In this document: in pieces, positions 28,903 to 38,488 of the stretch
Layout: every line of letters begins with the position of its first letter
Position numbering within the stretch: position 1 is the stretch's first letter
DNA from: a virus
DNA: 64,000 nucleotides
Strand: one strand, 5' to 3'
Virus record (IMG/VR): IMGVR_UViG_3300020220_000019
Span: 1 to 64,000 of that record
Translations under genes and position numbers: made by a program
Notes under the pieces: model-generated
The model's database searches: none
Told to the model about the DNA's origin: nothing
What the model saw: only the letters and a program-made list of their open reading frames with translations

Positions 28903-30318
28903 TTAGCCAGGACCGATTGGAATCGACATTTTATCAAATGTTGCATCTTTTCCATAACCTGGCATTTGTACTGTATATTCATCGGAAGTCTCGCTTCCAG
29001 AAACAGCGATACCCTCAAGCATTTCGGCCATATACCTTGCATATCCCTCCTTAATCTTGGCTATTTCTGCTTCGCTTTTGCCTTCAGTTCTTAGTCTTGC
29101 TACTAGTTTTTCAGAGTTTTCTTCAACTATTAATTTAATTCTTGCTTTCATTTGCTGACCACTAACAATTGCATTAGGATTTTGCATAACTTCGCTTTCC
29201 ATTTCTGAAACGCTTTTTTCTATGTCGGTAGCGCCTTCTGACATAAACCAATTTGTAAGTGACTCTGCGGCTTTTCCTAATATTCCAAAAGACCTTAATG
29301 CATTTAAATTAAACGTATACATCCATCCACTTCCTTGTCTAAAGAAAGAACACCACTGAAGTATTTGTCTTGAACCCAACTGGCCCCTGCTTACTATTGC
29401 AGCATAGGCAGCCCTTCGTGCCGTCCTTCCCCGACCTGTTGCTGTTGCAGAAGCAAAAGGATCTAAAAGATCTTTCTCTGCCTTTATTGCATTTTTCAAT
29501 TTATTTATTATGTTTACTGTTATTGCCTTAAATGATATAAACATATTTTCTAGCTTTGTAAATATTCTACCTAAAACTCCTGGAGTAGATTTTTTTGCAG
29601 CAAACCACGCAATAACTTTTGAAGATTTTATTCCTACTGCTTCTAAAATTGCAATAAATCCTTTTCCAAACTGAGTTAGCGCTAACCTTATTGGCCTAGT
29701 TATTTTTTCACCAAGCATAATAACTTTTAATACTGGTCTCATGGCCTTTATAACTGTTCCTGCTGCTATTGCTGCAGCTGCACCAACACCTGATGCTCCG
29801 GCAGTCCCAACGGATCCCATAATTCCAGCTATTGTCACTGCATCAAGTAATATAACAAGTATATCAAAGACAAATTCTACACAGCTCCAACTTAAAGCTC
29901 CTTCATTTTTGCATGCCTTATAACTATACTTATATATATTTACTAAACTTATTACTCCGCCAACTCCTGGTATAAAACCAAGAACGCTTGCCCACCAGCT
30001 TCTAGTCCAGGAATCAGATCCATCAGATTCATTAGAAGCTTCTTGTTCTTTTTCTTGAGCTGTTTTTATGAAATAAGAATCGTTTTTTAAATCAGCTAAT
30101 TTGAAAATAAAATCAGGTAATTTAGAAAGACTTGATTTTATTCCAGCTGATGCATATTTTTTATTTTTTAAAATTTCAGATATATATTCTGGAACTTCAC
30201 TAAAAGATATCATGTTGTCTTGTGCAAATTTATATACAATCTCAAGTTTAGTGTTTATCTCATCGGATATTTTTTTGTCTAGCAAACAAGAAATTGGTAC
30301 ATATAACTCTGGTGTCAT
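28903..30318 (-). CDS. Membrane-associated unknown protein, 471 aa
   Basis: GGAG before the start. Residues 1-100 are helical and contain DSYFIKTAQEKEQEASN, a K-x-A-Q element. Residues 110-200 contain Gly/Ala-rich hydrophobic stretches (GFIPGVGGVISLV, FVFDILVILLDAVTIAGI) resembling pore-forming or membrane-insertion segments. The rest is amphipathic and helical. It could be ejected into the membrane on infection or be a toxin-like protein; neither is shown. Confidence 0.55.
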   Translation of the reverse strand: MTPELYVPISCLLDKKISDEINTKLEIVYKFAQDNMISFSEVPEYISEILKNKKYASAGIKSSLSKLPDFIFKLADLKNDSYFIKTAQEKEQEASNESDGSDSWTRSWWASVLGFIPGVGGVISLVNIYKYSYKACKNEGALSWSCVEFVFDILVILLDAVTIAGIMGSVGTAGASGVGAAAAIAAGTVIKAMRPVLKVIMLGEKITRPIRLALTQFGKGFIAILEAVGIKSSKVIAWFAAKKSTPGVLGRIFTKLENMFISFKAITVNIINKLKNAIKAEKDLLDPFASATATGRGRTARRAAYAAIVSRGQLGSRQILQWCSFFRQGSGWMYTFNLNALRSFGILGKAAESLTNWFMSEGATDIEKSVSEMESEVMQNPNAIVSGQQMKARIKLIVEENSEKLVARLRTEGKSEAEIAKIKEGYARYMAEMLEGIAVSGSETSDEYTVQMPGYGKDATFDKMSIPIGPG

Positions 30319-30382
30319 TTAAATCTCCTAATATGAGTATATTCTCTTAAAAAAAATATTATCCTATGACGAAATAAGATAT

Positions 30383-30715
30383 ATGAAAGACAAAAACGAA
30401 GAAAACAAAGAAGAGAATAGCCATAATTTAGAAAAAATAGAAGGCATAAATTGGGATCAAATTTGGCAAATACCAGATGGTCTCAACGGTCCCAATAGCT
30501 ACATTTATCCATTTTATATAAATCCAAATAATATACAAAATTCAGATCAAATGGAAAATTTTGTCAACGAAACATTTGATTTTAGTAAAAATTCATCATC
30601 TTTACTAGATGATCTTTTTTCTGCAATAGAAGATGCTATTGATGCAGATTTTCAAAATGAATATCTTAATTCTAAAATAAAAGACATTTATTTTAGAATA
30701 AACCCAGAAGAATAG
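30383..30715 (+). CDS. Unknown acidic protein, 110 aa
   Basis: Asp/Glu/Asn-rich, with NWDQIWQIPDGLNGPNSY near the middle. No motif recognised. Divergent from the membrane-associated gene. Confidence 0.55.
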   Translation: MKDKNEENKEENSHNLEKIEGINWDQIWQIPDGLNGPNSYIYPFYINPNNIQNSDQMENFVNETFDFSKNSSSLLDDLFSAIEDAIDADFQNEYLNSKIKDIYFRINPEE

Positions 30716-30756
30716 CTTAAAGGTTTTTTAAATATTATACATAATACATATATATT

Positions 30757-31437
30757 ATGCATAATTGGTTTAAGTCATCGCAGCAAAATCAAGGATTCGG
30801 TGCAGTAATTCCTGGCGCAGCACCACAGTACGAACAAAATACCCAAAATGCACAAGGTGCAAATCAATCAAATAATCAGCAAGTTTCGCAAACACTAAAT
30901 GCCTATTCCAGTCAACTTAAAAATATGATTGCATCTTCTGGAATTGCTGGGGCTAAAGATATTGCTGCAATGATCACCTCATTAGGAAAAGCTAATAAAG
31001 GTATATTTGAAGCGCTTCCAATGAACAATTTGCCAAACAACATTGGAGGGCAACTTGAGTTTATAAACGGTCAAATGATAGAAATTTTTAATAATGCAAT
31101 ATCTGGAATCGCCTCTCCTCAACAAGTTAATAATTTAAATGCATTTATAAAACAGAGATACGATAAAAACTATACCGACACTATAAATATAATTAAGTCT
31201 AATCCTGCAACAAAAAAAGCTTCTTCATCATGTGATGATTGCTTTAATCAGAACCAAGGTATGATGATGGAAAAAATACATCAAATGATACCAATGCTTG
31301 AAGAAATGAAAGAAAAAATATCAAATTCTGATAAAATAGAAGGCTGGGAGCTTGAGCACATAACTACAGCCCATGACGATATATTAGAGGTTTATTCTTA
31401 TATAAATCAAAAGACAAGAAAAAACATTTCAAGTTAA
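30757..31437 (+). CDS. Tagged protein (MHNWFK), 226 aa
   Basis: Starts MHNWFKSSQQNQGFG, a tag variant, followed by an Asn/Gln/Gly/Ala-rich flexible stretch to about residue 45 and then a helical domain. A single pair SSCDDC near residue 162 could bind metal or form a disulfide. Likely virion-associated by analogy with other tagged proteins. Confidence 0.65.
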   Translation: MHNWFKSSQQNQGFGAVIPGAAPQYEQNTQNAQGANQSNNQQVSQTLNAYSSQLKNMIASSGIAGAKDIAAMITSLGKANKGIFEALPMNNLPNNIGGQLEFINGQMIEIFNNAISGIASPQQVNNLNAFIKQRYDKNYTDTINIIKSNPATKKASSSCDDCFNQNQGMMMEKIHQMIPMLEEMKEKISNSDKIEGWELEHITTAHDDILEVYSYINQKTRKNISS

Positions 31438-31440
31438 TTT

Positions 31441-31977
31441 TTATAACTTTATAAGATAAGAAGGTAGCAGATCTTCTGTCTTTGTCTCTATCTTTAGATT
31501 TCTTTTTGCACAAAATTCATTAACTGCTTTTACTACTCCTGGAAATCTTTGAGGATTATAGTCGTGCCCACATATGTATCCACCTTTTTTTAAGGCCTGA
31601 AAGCTTCTTTTTAAATCAGAAGCAACAGCTCCATAAGAATGATCAGCGTCTATATACACTGCATCTATATGCATAGAAGTTTCTATTGCTTTTTCTAAAA
31701 ATTCCGTTGTTGTGCATTTGTGTATATGAACATTTTTGCCCCTAAAATAATCTTTAAGTTCACTTGGAATATTTCTTAAGTCTAGCGTTTTTCTGTTTTT
31801 CCCGTCTTTATCTCCAGACACCATAGATTTTGGAAATATGTCAACAAGATGAAGTTCTTTTGGCTGTGTTAGTTCGAATATTTTTTTAGAAAATTCCCCC
31901 TCAAAAACTCCAAGTTCAACCCAAACTAGATTTTTAGGTAAAAGCGATATCATTTTATCTCGATCCATTTTTTTCAT
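31441..31977 (-). CDS. Class I SAM-dependent methyltransferase (Methyltransf_24 type)
   Basis: 178 residues. Motif I is VWVELGVFEGEFS, the acidic end of strand 2 is ELHLVDIF, and IDAVYIDADHSYGAVASDL plus GGYICGHDY are typical of the family acting on sugars or small molecules. It overlaps the preceding glycosyltransferase gene by 23 bases, so it probably methylates the same glycan. Confidence 0.8.
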   Translation of the reverse strand: MKKMDRDKMISLLPKNLVWVELGVFEGEFSKKIFELTQPKELHLVDIFPKSMVSGDKDGKNRKTLDLRNIPSELKDYFRGKNVHIHKCTTTEFLEKAIETSMHIDAVYIDADHSYGAVASDLKRSFQALKKGGYICGHDYNPQRFPGVVKAVNEFCAKRNLKIETKTEDLLPSYLIKL

Positions 31978-32671
31978 ACCTTTCTATAAATTTTTTCATT
32001 CTTTCATATTTGTCTTTCATATTACCCGTAAATCCGCAAAAATGAAAAACGCTTTTATTTTCTTGCTTTTCAGTAACATGCAATTGAACCATTCTTGTCA
32101 AGTTGTTAAAAAGTATTTTTTTCTTTAAACAATTAAAAATCCAATAGTTAAAACATGTTTGCTCAGTACAGGCCTGCTGTATCGTATTAAAATTTTTATT
32201 TTTTATTCTATCACATATGTTACTTATCTCTATCAAAACATCTTTTTTTTTGAAAGCAAAAGTCCCAGCATTAAATCCATTTATTTTTGACATTTCTTTT
32301 TTTTCTTCTTCGCTTGATAAACTAAACATAAACCATGGAGATGCCATCTGTTGACTTTCACATACAACTGAATTATCATATTGCCCAAACATGTTTTTAA
32401 TTTTTTCATTAAATAATATATCACTATCTAAATATAGATAGCCATCATATCCGTTTGGTAATTTTTTTGTGTACTTTGACCACCCTATATAGCTACTATT
32501 ATTATCATCAAATATTATATCAAAATTAGACTTTAAATTTTTATTATTTGAAACTATACAAAAATCAAAAATCGACGCATCATTATTGTTTATTATGCTT
32601 TCATAAAGATATGCTATGCACTCTTCTGCGTAATCAGTAAAATCAGATACAGTGTATACCAAGTACTTCAT
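31955..32671 (-). CDS. GT-A type glycosyltransferase
   Basis: 238 residues. Contains DGYLYLDSDILFNEKI, a DxD-type metal and nucleotide-sugar site near residue 80, and a later GFNAGTFAFKKKDV acceptor-side motif, as in families that build surface glycans (GT8-like). Donor and acceptor unknown. Overlaps the methyltransferase that follows. Confidence 0.65.
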   Translation of the reverse strand: MKYLVYTVSDFTDYAEECIAYLYESIINNNDASIFDFCIVSNNKNLKSNFDIIFDDNNSSYIGWSKYTKKLPNGYDGYLYLDSDILFNEKIKNMFGQYDNSVVCESQQMASPWFMFSLSSEEEKKEMSKINGFNAGTFAFKKKDVLIEISNICDRIKNKNFNTIQQACTEQTCFNYWIFNCLKKKILFNNLTRMVQLHVTEKQENKSVFHFCGFTGNMKDKYERMKKFIERYEKNGSR

Positions 32672-32751
32672 AAATCAATTATTTTATATCGTACTTTTAG
32701 GAGGGTAATTTTTATATTAATATAATAATTAAATATACAAAGGAGAAAACA

Positions 32752-33009
32752 ATGGATTATAATAAAATTAAGATAATACTGGAAAGAACTGGTAAAACTG
32801 TTTGCGCCAACTTTATACCGTGGTTGTGTTGTGCTGTTTTTATGTTGCCATCTCTTCCTGTTTCTTCAATATTTGGCCATATACTGAAAGAGTATATAAT
32901 GGTTGACGAACAGATTTCAAGCTTTATAGCAATGTTAATATTTATGTCTATTGCCACATTCCCAATTTTTCTTATTCCTCAATCTGAATGCAAAAAGAAA
33001 AGAAGATGA
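32752..33009 (+). CDS. Small inner-membrane protein, two transmembrane segments
   Basis: 85 residues with a clear AAAGGAG site. Hydrophobic helices at about 20-42 and 54-75, a basic tail (KKKRR) and two Cys in WLCCAV. An A/T-rich promoter-like region lies just upstream. Function unknown; size and layout fit a small phage membrane effector. Confidence 0.65.
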   Translation: MDYNKIKIILERTGKTVCANFIPWLCCAVFMLPSLPVSSIFGHILKEYIMVDEQISSFIAMLIFMSIATFPIFLIPQSECKKKRR

Positions 33010-33014
33010 GTATG

Positions 33015-33242
33015 CTACTTATTCTTCTTTATTGATTTAGACTTTGAATTATTTTTTAAGTAACTTTCTATTTTATTTTTTTGAGAATATGAAAGCCTTT
33101 CAGATTCAGATCCGGTTTTTCTTGTAGACTTTTTAGGTTCTTGTTTTTGCTTTACCTGGCTATCAATTATATTTAATTCAGAAGATATAAAAGAAAAAAA
33201 CGCACATACATAAGACTTTAATTTTATTAATAATGTATTCAT
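33015..33242 (-). CDS. Small basic protein with N-terminal hydrophobic stretch
   Basis: 75 residues: hydrophobic YVCAFFSFI near 11-19, then a Lys/Ser-rich tail ending in SKSIKKNK. No family recognised. Confidence 0.5.
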   Translation of the reverse strand: MNTLLIKLKSYVCAFFSFISSELNIIDSQVKQKQEPKKSTRKTGSESERLSYSQKNKIESYLKNNSKSKSIKKNK

Positions 33243-33253
33243 AATATAAAATA

Positions 33254-33886
33254 TTACTTTTTACTGGCTAAAAAACCTTTAAGATTAGGACAATCATCGA
33301 TACTATTTAAAATTCTTTTGTTCAATCTTAATGCCCTAATAGATTCTTTATTGACTTTTGAAAAATCAAAATTTATTTCACACATAATTTTTACAACTTC
33401 TATTATGTTTGTGCCTTTTAACAGTACTAAATTAATCCAATCTAATGGTAAAATTTCTAATATATTTTTAAAGTCGGTTTTATTTTTTGTTTTAATATTA
33501 TTCGTATAAGGTGCTGTAAACCGATCTGGATGTGTAAAGTTTTTGTATGAATATGCATTTCCTATTGCTTCTAATAGTGCCATTGGATTGTGTAACAAAT
33601 AATCAATAATTATTCCAACTGGAATATTTTGAATCGGCATCGATGATTGAAGTAAATAAACCATCATGCTTAAATTTTTATACCTAGAATGATTAAATAT
33701 ACTATTAAGTTCAGCTATTACATATAAATTTTTTTTATTTAAATCTATATATAGATTTTTATCTATTTTTTTATTTTTAATTATTTTAGCGACATACGTG
33801 TTTCTCAAATTGTCAACAAGAATACTGGCTTTTGTCGCTGGTATTTTATTTGACGCAAATCTATGTAGATTGAATGGTTTTTTCAT
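33254..33886 (-). CDS. Unknown protein, 210 aa
   Basis: Starts MKKPFNLHRFASNK, which may be a weak relative of the tag. Lys/Asn/Ile-rich and mostly helical. No recognised motif. Confidence 0.55.
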   Translation of the reverse strand: MKKPFNLHRFASNKIPATKASILVDNLRNTYVAKIIKNKKIDKNLYIDLNKKNLYVIAELNSIFNHSRYKNLSMMVYLLQSSMPIQNIPVGIIIDYLLHNPMALLEAIGNAYSYKNFTHPDRFTAPYTNNIKTKNKTDFKNILEILPLDWINLVLLKGTNIIEVVKIMCEINFDFSKVNKESIRALRLNKRILNSIDDCPNLKGFLASKK

Positions 33887-33902
33887 AACATATTTATACC
33901 AT

Positions 33903-34421
33903 TTACACTGGCTCGTATGTCAACTCAAACATTTTACGTCTAACTCTATAGTATTTGTTTTCATCTTCTTTTATTATGTAGTCTCCAGGTTTAAGCCTCA
34001 TTTTTTCTCCCCATGAAGCAGTAAACATTATTTCTTCTTGTCCTGTATACTTTGCAGCCATCCTGGTAGACTGCTCAGGAGAAACGCTTTCACCAATCTC
34101 TCCAGAATAGTTCTTTTTAAATTTTTCTTGTTTTACTACATATTTTTCATGCGCAGGCCCGGATACGATTATATCTCCATTCTTTGCCATATTTTGTGTT
34201 TCTTCCTCACCTTCGTCCGGAAATTGAGTAACTATAAGATTCTGATCTTTGTCGTTTACTCCATAGCTCAAAGCTGGCATTTTACTTACGTCTCCATTAA
34301 TTATTTGATAAAAAACATAATTAAGTGGCTTCTTTTTTGTTGTCTTAAACTCTACGCTTTCAACAAAAGACTTTAATTTTTCATCTCCAGATTCTGCTGA
34401 CTTCAAAAACCAATTTTTCAT
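33903..34421 (-). CDS. Tagged protein (MKNWF), 172 aa
   Basis: Begins MKNWFLKSAESGDE, a strong tag copy. The body contains NGDIIVSGPAHEKYVV and KPGDYIIKEDENKYY, suggesting a small beta-barrel fold. AAGGAA precedes the start, with a TTTATAAATT promoter-like block just before it. Function unknown. Confidence 0.65.
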   Translation of the reverse strand: MKNWFLKSAESGDEKLKSFVESVEFKTTKKKPLNYVFYQIINGDVSKMPALSYGVNDKDQNLIVTQFPDEGEEETQNMAKNGDIIVSGPAHEKYVVKQEKFKKNYSGEIGESVSPEQSTRMAAKYTGQEEIMFTASWGEKMRLKPGDYIIKEDENKYYRVRRKMFELTYEPV

Positions 34422-34545
34422 TTTAAATTTCCTTAATTTATAAATATACGATATCTATTACCGTACAATTGTTACCAGACCTTTTCTTAATTTACCCCCA
34501 ACTTGGTATAAATTTAATTTATACTGTTTGCGGTTTTTCATTCAT

Positions 34546-35229
34546 CTACCATATTATGTCTTCAACTAATGGTAATTTTTCATATATATTGAACCAATTT
34601 TTATATTTATTTTCTATTTTTTTAAACAAATCAGGATGGTTGTTTTTGAAATTTATATAGTTTGAATTTCTTTTTTTAGGTTCAAAATGAAAATCTCTTT
34701 TAAGCCATGAGCATATTTTTTCTTTTCCAGATTTTAATATTTCATCATATTTTATAAGCCTCACAGAAACATTTTTAATTGGTACTTTTCTCCAAGACAT
34801 ATAGTGCTCCTTAAAGTCCAAAAGTACATTATTGTCTTCTGTGTATCTAGATAGATATTCAGCCGTAAGGTCTTCGTCATTTTTTTTTGTAGCATTTTTT
34901 AATTCATAGTTAACCCATTTTAAAAAACTAGAATTACTAAACGCGTTTATGTATTTTTCATTACATGAATTTTCATATTCATATATTAAAAGCGGTATCA
35001 AATTTCTTCTTGACAATGATATGATTTGATCATATGGGTTTCCATATATGTATAAAATTTTAGTATTTTTTGGGAACTTCATTTTTTTTAAGAATGAAGA
35101 CTTTACATGTTTTTTTACACATACACAGCCAGTTACACGCTCACATTTTGATCCATATCCAAGTTGATCAAAAAAAACTGAGGATCCACACCCTCCTTGA
35201 GAAACTATAAAAACAGATGGACATCTCAT
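34546..35229 (-). CDS. Sulfotransferase-like P-loop protein
   Basis: 227 residues from the ATG at 35229. VFIVSQGGCGSSVFFDQL near the N-terminus matches the PAPS 5'-phosphosulfate loop, and YGNPYDQIISLSRRN near residue 65 matches the 3'-phosphate motif (R/D-P-x-D...SxxR). Enzymes of this fold sulfate sugars or proteins. Lies within the glycan-modification island, directly after the CCA-adding enzyme gene. Confidence 0.6.
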   Translation of the reverse strand: MRCPSVFIVSQGGCGSSVFFDQLGYGSKCERVTGCVCVKKHVKSSFLKKMKFPKNTKILYIYGNPYDQIISLSRRNLIPLLIYEYENSCNEKYINAFSNSSFLKWVNYELKNATKKNDEDLTAEYLSRYTEDNNVLLDFKEHYMSWRKVPIKNVSVRLIKYDEILKSGKEKICSWLKRDFHFEPKKRNSNYINFKNNHPDLFKKIENKYKNWFNIYEKLPLVEDIIW

Positions 35230-35239
35230 ATTTTTTACA

Positions 35240-36835
35240 TTAATTAAACAATTCAAGTAAATATTCTTTTGCTTGCTCTTCGTTAGTTACAGATCCATTG
35301 TCCTGTGCTTCTAAAAGTGTTTTTTGCATATCTGCTATGTATCCACTTTTAGGATCTTTCATTGGAAACAATTTCATTATTTGATTGCCATTTAAAATAG
35401 GTTTTTTGCCCACTTTTTCTCTTTCTTTTAAGAACTCTTCTATTTTACTTATAGACTTTTTCTTTTGCTCTATTTCTTCAAGTTCTTTTTCATCTATTTT
35501 TCCCTTGCCCATAGTATCTGCAATTGAATGGACAAACACAAGTTTCCAAAGAGACTCTTTTATTTCATCATCAATAGGCAAACTTTCAAATCTTCTAATA
35601 AAATTTCCGATTGACTTGTTGCTCAAATCAATAAAAGAGTGCGGTATCATGTGGCTCTCTACTATTGACTTTACTATATTTCTGTCCGCGCCAAAACCAA
35701 GTCTTTTAAGTATTTCTTCGGCAATCTCTGCTGAAACATTTTCATGTCCATGATAGCTTGATTGAGATGGGTCTTTTTTACTTGGTTTTTCTATTGAAGG
35801 ATCCATTTTGCCAAAATCATGAAAAAGAGCAGCAAGTACTGCAAGATATCTTTCTCTATCAGAGAATCCATTTTCTCTCATGATCCTATCAAGATTTTCA
35901 ACAACTAAAATTGTGTGGTTAAGTAAGTTTAATTTATGGTGCTTGGTGTTTTGATCCATGGTTATTGGCTTAAATGAGTCAAGTCTTTCACTTGAAAAAA
36001 CGGGTAAATAAAGTCCGCTTTGCAAAAGCAATCTAATAGAATCTGACGGTCTTTCTCCCTTTATTATTTTTTCTATCTCTACTTTTGCTCTTTCTGGTGA
36101 AACTTTTTTTCTGTATGCATCGTGTAATTCTTTCATTGATAGAGCAGAAAGCAAAGAATCATCAAGTTTAAAACCAGGCATTTTAGATACAAATCTTATC
36201 GCCCTAAGCGCTCTCAGCGGATCTTCTATTAATGTCTCTAGTGGGCTTATTGGTGTTTTCAGTACCTTGCTTTTAAGATCATCAAATCCCCCAGTGTAAT
36301 CTTCTACTTCTCTTGTATCTAGATTGTAGTATAGAGAATTTATTGTAAGATCTCTTCTTTTTGCGTCTTCAGATGGGCTGTCAGTTGCTCTTATTAAGGG
36401 AATTCTACTTTCTTCAGAATACACTTCTGTTCTCATTGGAACAAATTCAATTTTCATACCGAGTATATTGATACCACCAACCTGCAAGCCTGCACTTTTT
36501 TCCTTTAAGCCTTTATTTGATTTTTCTAGACTTACAGAATAAGGATCATCTGTTCTTTTTCCGCCAGTCATATCAAGATCAAATTTTCTTACTGCTTCTG
36601 CTATTACTATGCCATTTCCTCCGCTAACTGCTATATCTATGTCATCAGACATATTGCCTAGCAACCTGTCCCTAACCCATCCTCCAGCAACCCTAAGAGA
36701 TACATCACTCGCGTATTTGCTACGTGCAGATCTTATTATGTTAAAAATATTTTCTTCATTTGAAGTAAGAGTTATGTGTTTGTCTTCTTCAGTATTTGTT
36801 TCAGATATTTTAATGTGTTTATACCAATTTTTCAT
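35240..36835 (-). CDS. CCA-adding/poly(A) polymerase-like nucleotidyltransferase with HD domain, tagged
   Basis: 531 residues. It starts MKNWYKHIKIS, the genome's tag, ahead of a class II nucleotidyltransferase: RVAGGWVRDRLLG near 48, SDDIDIAV near 64, KRRDLTINSLYY near 158 and EDPLRALRAIRF near 205. An HD phosphohydrolase domain follows (HHKLNLLNHTILV, LFHDFGKMDPS near 338, SHMIPHS). Bacterial CCA-adding enzymes with HD domains repair tRNA 3' ends. The two tRNA genes in this window lack encoded CCA, so this enzyme would be needed or helpful to mature them. Confidence 0.88.
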   Translation of the reverse strand: MKNWYKHIKISETNTEEDKHITLTSNEENIFNIIRSARSKYASDVSLRVAGGWVRDRLLGNMSDDIDIAVSGGNGIVIAEAVRKFDLDMTGGKRTDDPYSVSLEKSNKGLKEKSAGLQVGGINILGMKIEFVPMRTEVYSEESRIPLIRATDSPSEDAKRRDLTINSLYYNLDTREVEDYTGGFDDLKSKVLKTPISPLETLIEDPLRALRAIRFVSKMPGFKLDDSLLSALSMKELHDAYRKKVSPERAKVEIEKIIKGERPSDSIRLLLQSGLYLPVFSSERLDSFKPITMDQNTKHHKLNLLNHTILVVENLDRIMRENGFSDRERYLAVLAALFHDFGKMDPSIEKPSKKDPSQSSYHGHENVSAEIAEEILKRLGFGADRNIVKSIVESHMIPHSFIDLSNKSIGNFIRRFESLPIDDEIKESLWKLVFVHSIADTMGKGKIDEKELEEIEQKKKSISKIEEFLKEREKVGKKPILNGNQIMKLFPMKDPKSGYIADMQKTLLEAQDNGSVTNEEQAKEYLLELFN

Positions 36836-36909
36836 TTTTATTTACATCCTATTGACATATTATATTTTTTAATAAAATAATCATTTGTCAATGATGTCGA
36901 AAATTATAT

Positions 36910-37599
36910 ATGAGTAAAAAAATATTTGAAGATCTGTCTTTACTGTATAACAAAATACCTGAAACTACAGGCTGCATGGATTGGATATTAAAGCCAGAAA
37001 ATGAGGGTGGCTGTTCATCATGGTGCTGCTCCAAACAGCAGCCTAATTTACTTAATGTTGAATTTAAATTAATATGGAATTTTATAACAAATAATTGGAG
37101 CAAAGAGTCCTTTATAAACCTTGTTGAAAAAGCACTGACATCATATGTTTTTAATTCACAAGACAACCCATGCATATTTCTATCTAAAGAAAACAAATGC
37201 ACCATACACGATAAACGCCCATATAACTGCAGAATATATGGGATAATACCAGAAGAAGAGTTTAAGCCCAGATATGAAAGACTAAAAGTGATATATCCAA
37301 ACACAAGAAATCAATGCAGTCTGATAAAAACAGTTGATGGTAGAACTTTGTCAAAAAAAGATATAGATGAATGGTGGTCTGATTTATGTGATCTTGAGAA
37401 ACAACTTGGCATAGATCATAGAAAAATACATGATGGATACTCGGGTTCCTATAGAAACTTTTACGAACATGTCATACTTGAACTAATGGGTGAGGACTCT
37501 ATGATGTTTTTACAAAAAATACGAGTAGAATTTTCAGAAGAAGAAAAAAAAGACACAATACAAAGATGTATAATTGCTCTTAGTAAAAATATCAATTAG
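36910..37599 (+). CDS. YkgJ-like Cys-cluster (Fe/Zn-binding) protein
   Basis: 229 residues. GGCSSWCCSKQQP near 34 and CIFLSKENKCTIHDKRPYNC near 88-108 give the Cys arrangement of the YkgJ/UPF0153 family, which is thought to coordinate zinc or an iron-sulfur cluster. A further Cys lies in RNQCSLI. Role unknown; possibly redox or modification chemistry. Its end overlaps the readthrough extension on the other strand. Confidence 0.7.
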   Translation: MSKKIFEDLSLLYNKIPETTGCMDWILKPENEGGCSSWCCSKQQPNLLNVEFKLIWNFITNNWSKESFINLVEKALTSYVFNSQDNPCIFLSKENKCTIHDKRPYNCRIYGIIPEEEFKPRYERLKVIYPNTRNQCSLIKTVDGRTLSKKDIDEWWSDLCDLEKQLGIDHRKIHDGYSGSYRNFYEHVILELMGEDSMMFLQKIRVEFSEEEKKDTIQRCIIALSKNIN

Positions 37600-37693
37600 A
37601 CTTTAAAAAATAATAGTCTACATCAGTTTTATCAAACTGAATATAATTTAATTTATTTAGATATTCTATACACTCTTGTTTATTTGGAGTCAA
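37592..37693 (-). other. In-frame coding-like extension after TGA 37694
   Basis: Reading past TGA gives LTPNKQECIEYLNKLNYI then QFDKTDVDYYFLKSN and TGA at 37592-37594. The amphipathic, aromatic ending is protein-like rather than random. Readthrough, a recent nonsense mutation, a TTG-started mini-gene or a base error are all possible. Confidence 0.5.
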
Positions 37694-38488
37694 TCATATT
37701 CCCCACTCCGCTATAGATCTATTTGTTATTCTCCATAAAACATCTTCGCTAAAATTGTCTGCTCCTCTAAGTTGAATGTGCACAAACTTTGTATTTTTAT
37801 TACGAGTGTCATTTATTTTTTTGTTTTGATTTTCATCTAAAATATAATGTATATAACTATTCCATCCATTTTCCATTTCTTGATAATTTAATTCGCAAAC
37901 TTTTAGCATAGCATGCAAATATGGCTGGTCACATGTATAAAAAACTGGCAAGTCACATGACTTTATATAATTTACATATTTTTTAAAATCTACAAATCTT
38001 TTTCTCATTTGCTCTATCCCCTTTTGGGAATAAAGAACAACACCAGAATTGTAAACCTTCAACAATCCATCTTCTCCCCTTGGCATTTTTGCTTTCCATT
38101 TTTTTTCTATTGCTTTTGCCCACTTTTCGTCATTTTTTGAATTTATACTTCCTTTCATTTTTAATCTTGCTTTTGGCTGATATGGTTCAGTGCACATCCC
38201 AACATCTGATGTAAATTCATCAAAAATATTTTTATTTAAATTTTCCACTGGAAACACATCGGTATCTGCAAACAAAATCTTATCATACTTATTAAATAAG
38301 CTGTCATATACAATTTTAAATTGGCCATAGTGAGGAGAATATTTACCAAGATCAGTTCTGAATTTTGGATTAAGTTCAAAAACATAATCTGATTCTATTT
38401 GTTTTGCATATGCTTTCATCAGTTTTGATGAAAATTTAGCACCTTCATTTATATCTCCATCCCAGTATTGATATATTAAATATTTCAT
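37694..38488 (-). CDS. Glycosyltransferase with DTD motif, interrupted by TGA
   Basis: 264 residues to TGA 37694-37696. KYDKILFADTDVFPVENL near 70-87 carries the DxD site, and YNSGVVLYSQKGI and CDQPYLHAML fit GT8/GT-A enzymes. It is coupled to the preceding glycosyltransferase by overlapping start and stop. In frame beyond the stop come 33 more residues that look like a normal C-terminus (next entry). Probably builds or decorates a surface glycan. Confidence 0.7.
   Translation of the reverse strand: MKYLIYQYWDGDINEGAKFSSKLMKAYAKQIESDYVFELNPKFRTDLGKYSPHYGQFKIVYDSLFNKYDKILFADTDVFPVENLNKNIFDEFTSDVGMCTEPYQPKARLKMKGSINSKNDEKWAKAIEKKWKAKMPRGEDGLLKVYNSGVVLYSQKGIEQMRKRFVDFKKYVNYIKSCDLPVFYTCDQPYLHAMLKVCELNYQEMENGWNSYIHYILDENQNKKINDTRNKNTKFVHIQLRGADNFSEDVLWRITNRSIAEWGI

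Noticed and set aside
33891-33898. TATAAATA just upstream of the gene at 33886, like a T4 late promoter
   Set aside because: It lies only five bases from the start codon and the left-arm genes do not share it; AT-rich DNA produces such words by chance.
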